Source: Hyphomicrobiales bacterium
GTDB lineage: Bacteria > Pseudomonadota > Alphaproteobacteria > Rhizobiales > Rhodobiaceae
DNA: 64,000 nt
Direction: 5' to 3'
NCBI GenBank assembly: GCA_002869065.1
Contig: PKTR01000004.1
Span: 1 to 64,000, forward strand
Of the stretch, positions 55,668-64,000 are shown piece by piece (the stretch's first letter is position 1; every line of letters starts with the position of its first letter). The notes beneath the pieces are model-generated. The model was given only the letters and a program-made list of their open reading frames with translations. It searched no databases and had not been told where the DNA came from. The position numbers were made by a program, and so were the translations under genes.

Positions 55668-57626
55668 ATGGCGCAGACAACGGACCAGAAACCGGCCCAG
55701 CCTTCACCTGCCATCCGCGCCGGCGAAGTGACGAGCGACGCTCTGGCCGCCGGCTCCGCGCCCTTCCCGGCGCTGCTGCCGCTCAACGCACCGTTTCCGA
55801 TCTCCTCGGTCAATTGCGCATCCGCAAAGCCTGGCGATGTCGTTCCGCTGATGGTCGCCGCCATAGCGGCCCGCCTTGCCGAAGGAACCGACCCTGCGCG
55901 CGGAGAGGCGATTGCGGCCCGCCTGCGGGCGCTGCACCTGTTCCCCTTCGCAACCCCGTCTCAACGGGCACCACAGCCGCTCAGCGCGCTCCTGACGGTC
56001 TCTGACGACCAATCGCTCATAGCCGTGATTGCGGACACGACCGACAGTGCCGAGCTGCAGTGTCGTATCGACATCGCCAGAGCGGAAAACCCCGACTCGG
56101 GCATCGTGGTTGTCGGCGCGAATGACGACGGCACGCTCGGCGCACCGGTACCGAATGGTATTTCCGACAACGTCACGCTTGTTGCCGAACCGGTCGATCC
56201 CTGGTCGCTGGTTGAGCGTGTCGAACGTCTCTATGTCGGCGACCACGCGGTCGGGTTGCTCGCCGTTCTCACTGGCCGCCCGGTGACGACGTTCCGCGCG
56301 CCGTTCTATGCCGGCTGGGGCCTCACCGACGACCGTGCCGATGTGCCATGGAGCGGCACAGCCACACCATCCGCCGCTCAGTTCGCCGATGCGCTCCTTG
56401 CCGGCGTCTGCGACTACCGCTCGCCCTTCAAGGACGGCCCGGTCGACGTCTTCGCGGCGATGGACCTCTATCGCTTCTTCCTCGACCGCTACCGCGAGAA
56501 CGACCGCCAGACCTTCTGCGTCAAGGTGATGTTCTGGAACCATGCCGGCATCGCCGCGATGACAGAGAGCCCGGCCGGCCCGACCCGCTTCACCAACGAT
56601 TTCGACGAGGCGCTGCGCGACGCCAAGGCGGCCGGCGGCCAGATCATCATGTGGGCCTCGCGGGTGCGCGACGACTATATCGACGCCTGCCGCCGCGAGG
56701 GTGTGCCGTTCAAGCGGCTCGAAGACGGCTTCCTGCGCTCGGTCGGCCTTGGCGCGGCGCTCGCCCGCGGCGCGTCGGCGGCGTTCGATTCCCGCGGCAT
56801 CTATTTCGACGCGACCGCGCCGAGCGACCTCGAATATCTGTTGGAAAACGCCGACATTTCCGAGGAAGACACCGCCCGTGCAGCCCGCCTGCGCGAGGCC
56901 GTCGTCGCCGCCCGGCTGACCAAATACAACGTTGGGCGCCACGGCACCGGGGTTGCGTTTCCCGAAGGAAAGACCGGCGTTCTCGTCACCGCGCAGGTCT
57001 CCGACGACGCCGGCATCACCAAGACGCTCTCCTCCACAATCGATTGTTCAGGCAACGAAAACGTCAATCTGCAGCTGCTGAAGGCGGCCCGCGCCCGCAA
57101 CCCCGATGCCTACATCATCTTCAAGCCGCACCCGGACGTCGAAGCGGGCCTGCGCGAGGGAAAGGTCGAGGAGGCGGTCGCGCTGCAATACGCCGACGCC
57201 ATCGCCGCCGACGCCGACATCGTCGGGCTGATCACTCAATGCGCCCGGCTCGAGACGATTTCCTCGCTCGCCGGTTTCGAGGCGCTGATCCGCGGCAAGC
57301 ACGTCACCGTACACGGCATGCCGTTCTATGCCGGCTGGGGCCTGACCGAGGATTTGACCACCTCACCGCGCCGCACCCGCAAGCGCAGCGTCGACGAACT
57401 GGTCTATTGCGCGCTCATCGCCTACACCCACGCCGTCGATCCGGTGACGATGATCCCCTGCCCGGTCGAAGTGCTGGTCGACCGGCTGGTCGCCATGCGC
57501 GACGACAAGCGGCACGCGTTTTTCTATTCCTTCGGCAAGTTCCTGTCGCGCGCCTCGCGCACGCTCGGCCTCGACGATATCGGCGAAAAGAGCTGGAAAG
57601 AGCTGCTTCCCTGGCGCAAGGGCTGA
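55668..57626 (+). CDS. kpsC: KpsC/RkpJ-like capsule Kdo transferase, first domain shortened
   Basis: 652 residues. KpsC proteins have two homologous Kdo-transferase halves (GT99 and GT107). The second half (about 270-600) is full, with FLRSVGLGAAL, IFKPHPDVEAG, SLAGFEALIRGKH and VHGMPFYAGWGLTED. The first half (about 60-235) keeps only its C-terminal part, VTLVAEPVDPWSLVERVERLYV and FRAPFYAGWGLTDDR, and has AND in place of the KPHPD motif, so it looks degenerate. It would extend the Kdo linker on the lipid. The equivalent gene in S. meliloti is rkpJ. It ends the capsule block. Confidence 0.9.
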   Translation: MAQTTDQKPAQPSPAIRAGEVTSDALAAGSAPFPALLPLNAPFPISSVNCASAKPGDVVPLMVAAIAARLAEGTDPARGEAIAARLRALHLFPFATPSQRAPQPLSALLTVSDDQSLIAVIADTTDSAELQCRIDIARAENPDSGIVVVGANDDGTLGAPVPNGISDNVTLVAEPVDPWSLVERVERLYVGDHAVGLLAVLTGRPVTTFRAPFYAGWGLTDDRADVPWSGTATPSAAQFADALLAGVCDYRSPFKDGPVDVFAAMDLYRFFLDRYRENDRQTFCVKVMFWNHAGIAAMTESPAGPTRFTNDFDEALRDAKAAGGQIIMWASRVRDDYIDACRREGVPFKRLEDGFLRSVGLGAALARGASAAFDSRGIYFDATAPSDLEYLLENADISEEDTARAARLREAVVAARLTKYNVGRHGTGVAFPEGKTGVLVTAQVSDDAGITKTLSSTIDCSGNENVNLQLLKAARARNPDAYIIFKPHPDVEAGLREGKVEEAVALQYADAIAADADIVGLITQCARLETISSLAGFEALIRGKHVTVHGMPFYAGWGLTEDLTTSPRRTRKRSVDELVYCALIAYTHAVDPVTMIPCPVEVLVDRLVAMRDDKRHAFFYSFGKFLSRASRTLGLDDIGEKSWKELLPWRKG

Positions 57627-57651
57627 CCCGCTCCACCCGATACGCACGCGA

Positions 57652-58311
57652 TCACTTGAGATATTTCGTTGCCTCGCGGCGCGTGACGGACGCAAGCCGG
57701 CCTTCATGCTCGGCAAGGAAGCGCCGAACGCGGTCGGGATTGTGCTTCGACAACTCGCGCAGCCACCAGCCGATCGCCTTGCCGATGAACCATTCTTTGT
57801 CGCCGACATAGGACGATGCCCAGGCCAGCATGCGCTCCGGGTCGCGGCCGCGTTTCGCCCAGTCGAGCGTGAAGACGAGCGCCGCGCGGCGGGTCCAGAA
57901 ACTCTCGGCCCTGGTCCAGCCCTCGACTTCATCAAGCAGTGAAGGATCGTCGAGCAGGCAGCGCGAGCCGGCATTGGCGACGGTGTCGGCGATTGCCCAG
58001 GAATCGAGATCGTCGAGCCAGTTGCGGATCAGCGCCCAGATCGCTGAAAAGCCCTTCAGCCGCTTTTCGCAAAGGATTTTCGCGGCGAGAACCCGCGCTT
58101 CGAAGATATTCGTCCGCCACAGCGCATCGGCCAGCGCCAAGGCTTCCTCAGCGCTCGACGAGGCAACGATGGAGCGGGCAACGCTGGTGATGTCGGGAAC
58201 GGAGACGCCGAGATAAGGCCGGTCGACCTTGTGATAGGCGTGGAAGATCGCGACCTTTTCCGGCCGCGCCTTAGCACGGAGCGCGGCGAGGACATCGTCG
58301 AGGGACATCAT
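57652..58311 (-). CDS. DNA alkylation repair protein (AlkD-like HEAT repeats)
   Basis: 219 residues; AAAGGAGA precedes the ATG. It is a HEAT-repeat fold with FHAYHKVDRPYLGVSVPDI at the N-terminus, then DLDSWAIADTVANAG, the AlkD-like FWTRRAALVFTLDWAKRG and KEWFIGKAIGWWLREL (in part). Relatives are monofunctional DNA glycosylases for 3- and 7-methylpurines. It follows aspS on the same strand with an 18-bp gap. Confidence 0.88.
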   Translation of the reverse strand: MMSLDDVLAALRAKARPEKVAIFHAYHKVDRPYLGVSVPDITSVARSIVASSSAEEALALADALWRTNIFEARVLAAKILCEKRLKGFSAIWALIRNWLDDLDSWAIADTVANAGSRCLLDDPSLLDEVEGWTRAESFWTRRAALVFTLDWAKRGRDPERMLAWASSYVGDKEWFIGKAIGWWLRELSKHNPDRVRRFLAEHEGRLASVTRREATKYLK

Positions 58312-58329
58312 CGCCGCGTCTCCTTTTCC

Positions 58330-60117
58330 TTATTCCTTCGGCAGGTTCAGTCGGATGTTGAGTTCGCGAAGCTGGCGCGCACTAACGTCGGACGGTGCGC
58401 CCATCAGCAGGTCTTCCGCCTGCTGGTTCATCGGGAACATCACCACTTCGCGCAGGTTTTCTTCGCCACACAGCAGCATGACGATACGATCGATGCCCGG
58501 CGCGATGCCACCGTGCGGAGGCGCGCCATATTCGAGCGCGCGCAGCATGCCGCCGAACTTTTCTTCCAGCACCGACATGTCGTAACCGGCAATGTCGAAC
58601 GCCTTCTTCATGATCTCCGGCAGATGGTTCCGGATCGCGCCCGACGACAGTTCGATACCGTTGCAGACGATGTCGTACTGATAGGCGAGCACTTCGAGCG
58701 GATCCTGCGTACCCGCCTTGATCGCGTCCAGCACTTCCTCGCCGCCCTGCGGCATGGAGAACGGGTTGTGCGAGAAATCGACCTTCTTCTCGTCCTCGTT
58801 CCACTCGAACATCGGGAAGTCGACGATCCAGCAGAACTCAAAGCGATCCTCGTCAACGAGGTTGAGGTCGAAGCCGGCCTTCTGGCGCGCGGCCGCGGCA
58901 AACGGCGCGAATTTTTCGGGCCGTCCTGCAACGAAGAAGACGGCGTCGCCATCGGCAAGCTCGAGCTGGGTGCGGATAGCTTCGGTGCGCTCCGGGCCGA
59001 TGTTCTTGGCGACCGGGCCGGCGCCCTCACCCTCCCGGAAGAAGATGTAGCCGAGGCCCGGCTGGCCCTCGCCCTGCGCCCACGAGTTCATGCGGTCGCA
59101 GAACGCGCGGCTGCCGCCGGTCTTGGCCGGAATGGCCCAAACTGCGACCTTCTCGTCTTCGTCGATCATGCGCGCGAAGATCTTGAAGCCTGAGCCGCGG
59201 AAGTGCTCGGTCACGTCCTGCATCTCGATCGGGTTGCGCAAATCCGGCTTGTCGCAGCCATATTTGCGCATCGACTCGGCATACGGGATGCGCGGGAATT
59301 CCTGCGTCACCGACTTGCCGTTGCCGAATTCCTCAAAGATACCGCGCAGGATCGGCTCGACGCCCTGGAAGATGTCTTCCTGGGTGACGAAGCTCATCTC
59401 GATATCGAGCTGGTAGAACTCGCCCGGCGAGCGGTCGGCGCGGGCGTCCTCATCGCGGAAGCACGGCGCGATCTGGAAGTAGCGGTCGAAGCCGGCCATC
59501 ATGATGAGCTGCTTGAACTGCTGCGGCGCCTGCGGCAACGCGTAGAACTTGCCGGGGTGCAGACGGGCCGGCACCAGGAAGTCGCGCGCGCCTTCCGGGC
59601 TCGACGCCGTCAGGATCGGCGTCTGGAACTCGAAGAACCCGCCATCGATCATGCGCTGACGCAGCGAAGAAATGATCTTCATGCGCGTCATGATGTTGGA
59701 ATGCAGCGTGTCGCGACGCAGGTCGAGGAAGCGATACTTCAGGCGGATGTCTTCCGGATAGTCCGGCTCGCCGAACACCGGCAACGGCAGTTCCTTGGCC
59801 GCCGACAGCACCTCGATGTCACGCGCAAAGATCTCGACCGCGCCGGTCGGCAGCTTGTCGTTGACGGTCTCGTCGGTGCGCGCCTTGACCTCGCCGTCGA
59901 TGCGGATCACCCACTCCGAACGCACCTTTTCGGCCGTCGCGAACGCCGGCGAATCCGGGTCGGCAACGATCTGGGTCACGCCGTAATGGTCGCGCAGGTC
60001 GATGAACAACAGACCGCCATGGTCGCGCACCCGGTGCACCCAGCCCGAAAGACGGACGCTCTGGCCAACATCGGAATGGCGCAACTGACCACAGGTATGA
60101 CTTCTATAAGCATGCAT
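58330..60117 (-). CDS. aspS: Aspartyl-tRNA synthetase
   Basis: 595 residues, the bacterial length. N-terminal anticodon-binding OB fold ([26 protein letters not shown]). Class II motifs: [22 protein letters not shown] (motif 2) and [14 protein letters not shown] (motif 3), with the bacterial GAD insert between. It charges tRNA-Asp. Alphaproteobacteria usually have the non-discriminating type with GatCAB; this cannot be settled here. Confidence 0.97.
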   Translation of the reverse strand: MHAYRSHTCGQLRHSDVGQSVRLSGWVHRVRDHGGLLFIDLRDHYGVTQIVADPDSPAFATAEKVRSEWVIRIDGEVKARTDETVNDKLPTGAVEIFARDIEVLSAAKELPLPVFGEPDYPEDIRLKYRFLDLRRDTLHSNIMTRMKIISSLRQRMIDGGFFEFQTPILTASSPEGARDFLVPARLHPGKFYALPQAPQQFKQLIMMAGFDRYFQIAPCFRDEDARADRSPGEFYQLDIEMSFVTQEDIFQGVEPILRGIFEEFGNGKSVTQEFPRIPYAESMRKYGCDKPDLRNPIEMQDVTEHFRGSGFKIFARMIDEDEKVAVWAIPAKTGGSRAFCDRMNSWAQGEGQPGLGYIFFREGEGAGPVAKNIGPERTEAIRTQLELADGDAVFFVAGRPEKFAPFAAAARQKAGFDLNLVDEDRFEFCWIVDFPMFEWNEDEKKVDFSHNPFSMPQGGEEVLDAIKAGTQDPLEVLAYQYDIVCNGIELSSGAIRNHLPEIMKKAFDIAGYDMSVLEEKFGGMLRALEYGAPPHGGIAPGIDRIVMLLCGEENLREVVMFPMNQQAEDLLMGAPSDVSARQLRELNIRLNLPKE

Positions 60118-60504
60118 TTGGGATCACCCGTAACGAGGACGGTTTCCGGGAACTGACCGACCGGCGATCCGGCCTGCAGCCCCGCTTCGATTGATTGAAC
60201 ACCAAAGGCGCCTGACCGCCTTTCGAGAATCCGCCGCGAAGCCGGTTTGCGCATTGGCGCGAACGATCGCTGGGCCGGTCTGAAAGGAGGAGACGCCGGG
60301 ACGCGGCGAAAAGCGCATGCGGGTCGCGATTTGTCAAGTCGGGCGCCGTTTCCAGCGCCGCAAAAAAGCCCGGAACAGGGCCAAAAACGAGCCCTGCCGA
60401 TTCGCCGGCCAATCGGCGCGGTTTGCGCCCCTGCCATCCCCGCAAAGTGCTGGACGCGGTCGCTGCGGCCTGCTTTCCTCGCCCAAACCGAACCGAGCCC
60501 GCCA
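60118..60504. other. Non-coding region between aspS and the MFS transporter
   Basis: 387 bp, GC-rich, no gene seen. In-frame upstream extension of the MFS gene reads as Arg/Pro-rich nonsense, unlike a transporter N-terminus. Promoters of the two divergent genes must lie here; none could be assigned. Confidence 0.4.
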
Positions 60505-61770
60505 ATGAGTGTTTTCGCGCCTCTCATCCCCCTGCTGCTGACCGCGGCGATCCTCCTTGCCGGCAACGGCCTGCAAGGCACGCTGATCGCGCTGCGCGCC
60601 ATCGAGGAAGGTTTTTCGCCGACCACCGTCGGCCTCATCGGCGCGGCTTACTTCGCCGGGTTCATGGCCGCCAGTGTGCTTGCGCCGAAGCTCGTGCAGC
60701 GTGTCGGCCACATCCGCGTCTTCGGCGCCCTCGCCGCAACGGCCGCCGCCGGCACCCTGTCGCTCGTTCTCATCCCCGAGCCGATCACCTGGGGCGCGAT
60801 CCGATTCGCCATGGGCTTCTGCTTCTCCGGCCTCTTCACCATCGTCGAAAGCTGGCTCAACGAACTCTCGCGCAACGCCGACCGCGGCCGCATTCTCAGC
60901 GTCTACCGCATGATCGACCTGTTCACCGTCGCCGGCATCCAGTTCTTGCTACCTGCGGTCGGCGTCGGCGGCTTCACCGCCTTTGCCATCACCGCAATCC
61001 TGTTCTGCCTGTCGCTGGTGCCGGTTTCGCTCGGCGACAGGTCAAGCCCCAAGCCGCCGGAAGACTTTCATTTCGACATCGCCGGCGTGTGGCGGCTTTC
61101 GCCGCTCGCCTGTGCAGTCACCTTCACAATCGGCATGACCAACGCCGCCTTCCGCCTGCTTGGCCCCGTCTACGCCCGCGATATCGGCCTCGACATCAGC
61201 GGCGTTGCCATGTTCCTCAGCGCCGGCATTCTCGGCGGCGGCGCGCTGCAATACCCGTTCGGCTTCCTCTCCGACCGCTTCGACCGCCGCGTCGCGATCA
61301 TGGTCGGCACCGCCGGAGCGACACTTGCCGGCATGGCGCTCAGCTTCTTCGCCGACCAGGGCGCCATCGTCGTCTATCTGTGCTCGTTCCTGTTCGGCGC
61401 CTTTGCCATGCCGCTCTATTCGCTGGCAGCGGCCCATGCCAACGACCGCGCTCGCGAGGGCCAGTTCGTGCTGATCGCCGCAGGCCTGCTGTTTTTCTAC
61501 GCGATCGGCGCCTCGATCGGACCGATCATCGCCTCCATCGTCATGGAACAGTTCGGCTCGCCGGCCTTCTTCATCTACACCAGCGTCATGCACGGCTCGC
61601 TGATCGTCGCCAGCATCGTGCGTATGGCGGTCAGCCCGGCAGCGCCGTCGGAACGCCGCACCCGCTTCGTCGCCATGCTGCGCACCTCGCCGATCCAGTT
61701 CCGCCTGACCCGTCGCCTTGCCCGCCCCGGCACGCAAAAGGACACAACGAACGCCTCTTCATCGCCGTGA
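60505..61770 (+). CDS. MFS transporter, YcaD-like
   Basis: 421 residues from [15 protein letters not shown]. About twelve transmembrane segments. The segment [29 protein letters not shown] carries the MFS loop 2-3 signature (variant), and [11 protein letters not shown] between TM8 and TM9 is the second copy. [29 protein letters not shown] is typical of the YcaD/YfkF subfamily. Substrate unknown. It ends 70 bp before rnd. Confidence 0.9.
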   Translation: MSVFAPLIPLLLTAAILLAGNGLQGTLIALRAIEEGFSPTTVGLIGAAYFAGFMAASVLAPKLVQRVGHIRVFGALAATAAAGTLSLVLIPEPITWGAIRFAMGFCFSGLFTIVESWLNELSRNADRGRILSVYRMIDLFTVAGIQFLLPAVGVGGFTAFAITAILFCLSLVPVSLGDRSSPKPPEDFHFDIAGVWRLSPLACAVTFTIGMTNAAFRLLGPVYARDIGLDISGVAMFLSAGILGGGALQYPFGFLSDRFDRRVAIMVGTAGATLAGMALSFFADQGAIVVYLCSFLFGAFAMPLYSLAAAHANDRAREGQFVLIAAGLLFFYAIGASIGPIIASIVMEQFGSPAFFIYTSVMHGSLIVASIVRMAVSPAAPSERRTRFVAMLRTSPIQFRLTRRLARPGTQKDTTNASSSP

Positions 61771-61840
61771 AGTTGTCCGTTCGTCGAAATGCGGCAATAG
61801 CGTGGGAGACAAGCGGCTTTTGCTGCGCTATAGCAGTTTC

Positions 61841-63031
61841 ATGACGCCGATCACCTCGACCGACGCTCTCGCCGAAGCCTGCCTTCAATTCGCCCGATAC
61901 GACTACGTCACTGTCGACACCGAATTTCTGCGCGAGACGACATTCTGGCCCAAACTGTGCCTGATCCAGATGGCAGGCCCTGACCATGCCGTCATTGTCG
62001 ACGCGCTGGCCGACGGGCTTGACCTGAAACCGTTCTTCGACCTGATGGCCGATGAGTCGGTGGTCAAGGTCTTCCATGCCGCGCGCCAGGACATCGAAAT
62101 CGTCTACCACCTCGGCAAACTCATTCCCGCCCCGGTGTTCGACAGCCAGGTTGCGGCCATGGTTTGCGGTTTCGGCGATTCGATCAGCTACGACCAGCTT
62201 GTCGGCAAGGTCACCGGCGCCCGCATCGACAAGTCATCCCGCTTCACCGACTGGGCTCGCCGGCCGCTGTCGGAAAAGCAGCTCGATTATGCCCTGGCCG
62301 ACGTCACCCATCTGCGCGACGTCTACCAGTTCCTCAAGGCCAATCTTGAGGAGCAGGACCGCAGCGAATGGGTGCGCGAGGAGATGAAGATCCTCACCTC
62401 CGAGGAAACCTACCGGCTGCACCCGGAAGACGCCTGGAAGCGCCTGAAGATGCGCGTCCGCAAACCGCGCGAGCTCGCCGTGATGCAGGCCGTCGCCGCC
62501 TGGCGTGAGGAAGAGGCGCAGCGCCGCGACGTACCGCGCAGCCGCATCCTGAAAGACGACACCATCTACCAGCTGGCCGCCCAGCAGCCGACCTCGCAAT
62601 CGGCGCTCGCCAACCAGCGCACCCTGCCCAAGGGCTTCGAGCGCTCACGCGCCGGCGAGGAGATCGTCACCACGATCCGCAAGGCGATGGACATTCCCGA
62701 TGCCGATCTGCCGCGCCTGCCGAAGGGCGGACGCTCGGCGCCGAACGGATCGAGCGCCGCAGTCGACCTCTTGAAAGTGCTGTTGAAGCTGACCTGCGAG
62801 CAGCACGGCGTCGCCAGCAAGATCATCGCCACGGTGGATGATCTCGACAAGATTTCCGCCGACGACAACGCCGACGTCGCAGCAATGAAGGGCTGGCGCC
62901 GCGAGCTGTTCGGCGAGAAGGCGCTGGCGTTGAAACACGGCGAGCTGGCGCTTGCCTTCAACGGGTCACGCATCGTGCTGATCGAGGCCGGCAAGGAAAT
63001 CCCTGCCCCGGCCCCGCGCCGCAAGCGTTAA
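61841..63031 (+). CDS. rnd: Ribonuclease D
   Basis: 396 residues from [15 protein letters not shown]; an in-frame upstream extension is not coding. DEDDy exonuclease: [10 protein letters not shown] (Exo I), [13 protein letters not shown] (Exo II) and YALADVTHL (Exo III, Tyr/Asp). HRDC domains at about 210-290 and 310-385. It trims tRNA and other RNA 3' ends. The next gene, ppx, converges on it. Confidence 0.95.
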   Translation: MTPITSTDALAEACLQFARYDYVTVDTEFLRETTFWPKLCLIQMAGPDHAVIVDALADGLDLKPFFDLMADESVVKVFHAARQDIEIVYHLGKLIPAPVFDSQVAAMVCGFGDSISYDQLVGKVTGARIDKSSRFTDWARRPLSEKQLDYALADVTHLRDVYQFLKANLEEQDRSEWVREEMKILTSEETYRLHPEDAWKRLKMRVRKPRELAVMQAVAAWREEEAQRRDVPRSRILKDDTIYQLAAQQPTSQSALANQRTLPKGFERSRAGEEIVTTIRKAMDIPDADLPRLPKGGRSAPNGSSAAVDLLKVLLKLTCEQHGVASKIIATVDDLDKISADDNADVAAMKGWRRELFGEKALALKHGELALAFNGSRIVLIEAGKEIPAPAPRRKR

Positions 63032-63047
63032 ATCAGAGAATGAACAA

Positions 63048-63112
63048 ATTCCTATAAGCCATTGAAGCTAAATTCATATGGCACGCAAACATATTCTGCC
63101 ATTTATAGGAAT
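63048..63112. repeat. Nested inverted repeat between rnd and ppx
   Basis: ATTCCTATAA (63048-63057) is matched exactly by TTATAGGAAT (63103-63112). Inside, ATGGCA (63078-63083) pairs with TGCCAT (63098-63103, overlapping by one base). The two can form a long hairpin between convergent genes. There is no GC-rich stem plus T tract, so it is not a classical terminator. Confidence 0.4.
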
Positions 63113-63182
63113 ATCTTCTTTTGTGCGAATGGTTTCGCTCGAACCAGAACAGCTCCAGGCATCCGCACCTTCGAAAACGCCG

Positions 63183-64000
63183 TCAACCGAACTCCATGCG
63201 CGTGGAGCATCCAATCAGCTTGCCGAGCTGGACGAGGCGCTTGCGCAGCCGTTCTCCATCGAGATCGGCAAGGTCGGACGGGAACCGCAAAACGAGCTCG
63301 TCGTCTTCCTCATCGAAATCGATATCGGTGCGCGGGATGACACCCGGCATCGACGCGGAGATCAGATAGGCGACGCGCAAGGCGGAGCCGAGGAAACGCG
63401 CCCTCTCCTTCAGTCGCGTCGTGGCGAGCTCGCGGATGCGCGGGCTCAGCCCCTCGTCGACCAGCCCGACATGGCGGTAGAAGTTCGACAGCGCCAGAAA
63501 CGCCCGGCCCGGATGATCGATACCGATAAAGGCCGCATGGGCAATGATGTTCAGGCTCTGCTCTCCGCGATAATCGGGATGCGCGCGCCAGCCGATGTCG
63601 GCGAGCAGACAGGCCGCCGCCCGTAGACGCCGCTCGTCGGCGCTTTCCTCGATACCGGCAACCTCGAACAGCTTCTCCGTCCACGACACAAGCTCGGCCG
63701 CATGGCGCGGCGACCGCGAGCGTAGCAGCGCCAGCTCCTCGCACGCCGAGAGCAACGGGTCCTGTGCCTGTTCCTCCGCGCCGAGCTGGCCGAAAAGATG
63801 ACCCTCGCGCACGCCAAGCGCCGACATGACAACCTCGTTCGGCCGCCCCATGCGAATCACCTGCTCGAGCACGGCAGCCCCAAACGGCAGCAGCGCACGG
63901 CGCGAGCGCGATACGACGTCGATCGAATCGACCGCGTCGAGGTCCGTCCGCGCCACCATGCGGCAGAAGTCGAGCGCTTCGCCCGCCGGGATCGCATAGT
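63183..64000 (-). CDS. ppx: Ppx/GppA exopolyphosphatase family protein, N-terminus outside window
   Basis: 272 codons of the C-terminal part are visible, reading through the right edge (YAIPAGEALDFCRMV...). The fragment has the end of the Ppx/GppA actin-like domain (DSIDVVSRSRRALLPFGAAVLEQVIRMG, in part) and the HD-like C-terminal domain (ADIGWRAHPDYRGEQSLNIIAHAAFIGIDHPGRAFLAL, in part). The family hydrolyses polyphosphate or pppGpp. The active-site half is outside the window, so the exact activity is not readable. Confidence 0.88.
   Translation of the reverse strand, partial: YAIPAGEALDFCRMVARTDLDAVDSIDVVSRSRRALLPFGAAVLEQVIRMGRPNEVVMSALGVREGHLFGQLGAEEQAQDPLLSACEELALLRSRSPRHAAELVSWTEKLFEVAGIEESADERRLRAAACLLADIGWRAHPDYRGEQSLNIIAHAAFIGIDHPGRAFLALSNFYRHVGLVDEGLSPRIRELATTRLKERARFLGSALRVAYLISASMPGVIPRTDIDFDEEDDELVLRFPSDLADLDGERLRKRLVQLGKLIGCSTRMEFG

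Noticed and set aside
60247-60504. An N-terminal extension of the MFS transporter
   Set aside because: The extension is Arg/Pro-rich and does not resemble a transporter N-terminus. The ATG at 60505 starts directly with the first TM segment.

Overview
The window looks like chromosome from a GC-rich alphaproteobacterium, most likely Hyphomicrobiales (Rhizobiales). The evidence is a ubiquinol-cytochrome c chaperone gene beside a DUF177 gene, a GTTC-N7-GTTC SOS box next to ssb, a recJ-glpX-hom-aminotransferase-phaC block, and an rkpA/rkpG/rkpH capsule locus of the type described in Sinorhizobium meliloti. No tRNA, rRNA, CRISPR array, prophage or insertion sequence was seen. The species cannot be named from the sequence alone.

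Layout. 1-1 kb: the N-terminal part of a secreted Gly-Met-Ser/Gly repeat protein, running off the left edge, plus a small secreted protein. 1.6-6 kb: ssb, a PilZ protein and uvrA. 6.2-8.5 kb: a 49-residue DUF1127 protein, yceD (DUF177), the cytochrome bc1 chaperone and bamE. 8.6-14.1 kb: recJ, glpX, hom and a class I aminotransferase on the minus strand. 14.2-18.5 kb: a proline/alanine-rich envelope protein, PHA synthase phaC, a ZIP transporter and two small membrane proteins. 18.7-24.6 kb: argC, a ureohydrolase, a leaderless subtilase-P-domain-RTX protease, rpsI and rplM. 24.8-30 kb: a thioesterase, an enoyl-CoA hydratase, a membrane protein, a CoA-binding protein, metY and an amidase.

30-35.3 kb is a tightly overlapping minus-strand operon, iorA, iorB fused to a ferredoxin, korA, korB, korC, for ferredoxin-dependent oxidation of 2-oxoacids. 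35.6-43.4 kb holds pbpC and a thioester alpha-2-macroglobulin with an N-terminal PAN/Apple domain, a periplasmic peptidoglycan-repair/anti-protease pair. 44.1-57.6 kb is a capsule-lipid locus: rkpA (an iterative FAS-like PKS), rkpG (alpha-oxoamine synthase), an inverted rkpH (SDR), and KpsS- and KpsC-like Kdo transferases. 57.6-64 kb: an AlkD-like protein, aspS, an MFS transporter, rnd and the C-terminal part of a Ppx/GppA phosphatase running off the right edge.

The most distinctive items are the Gly-Met-X repeat protein, the ior/kor operon with its fused shared-looking ferredoxin, and the rkp locus, whose PKS has vestigial MT and KR domains and whose KpsC has a shortened first glycosyltransferase half.
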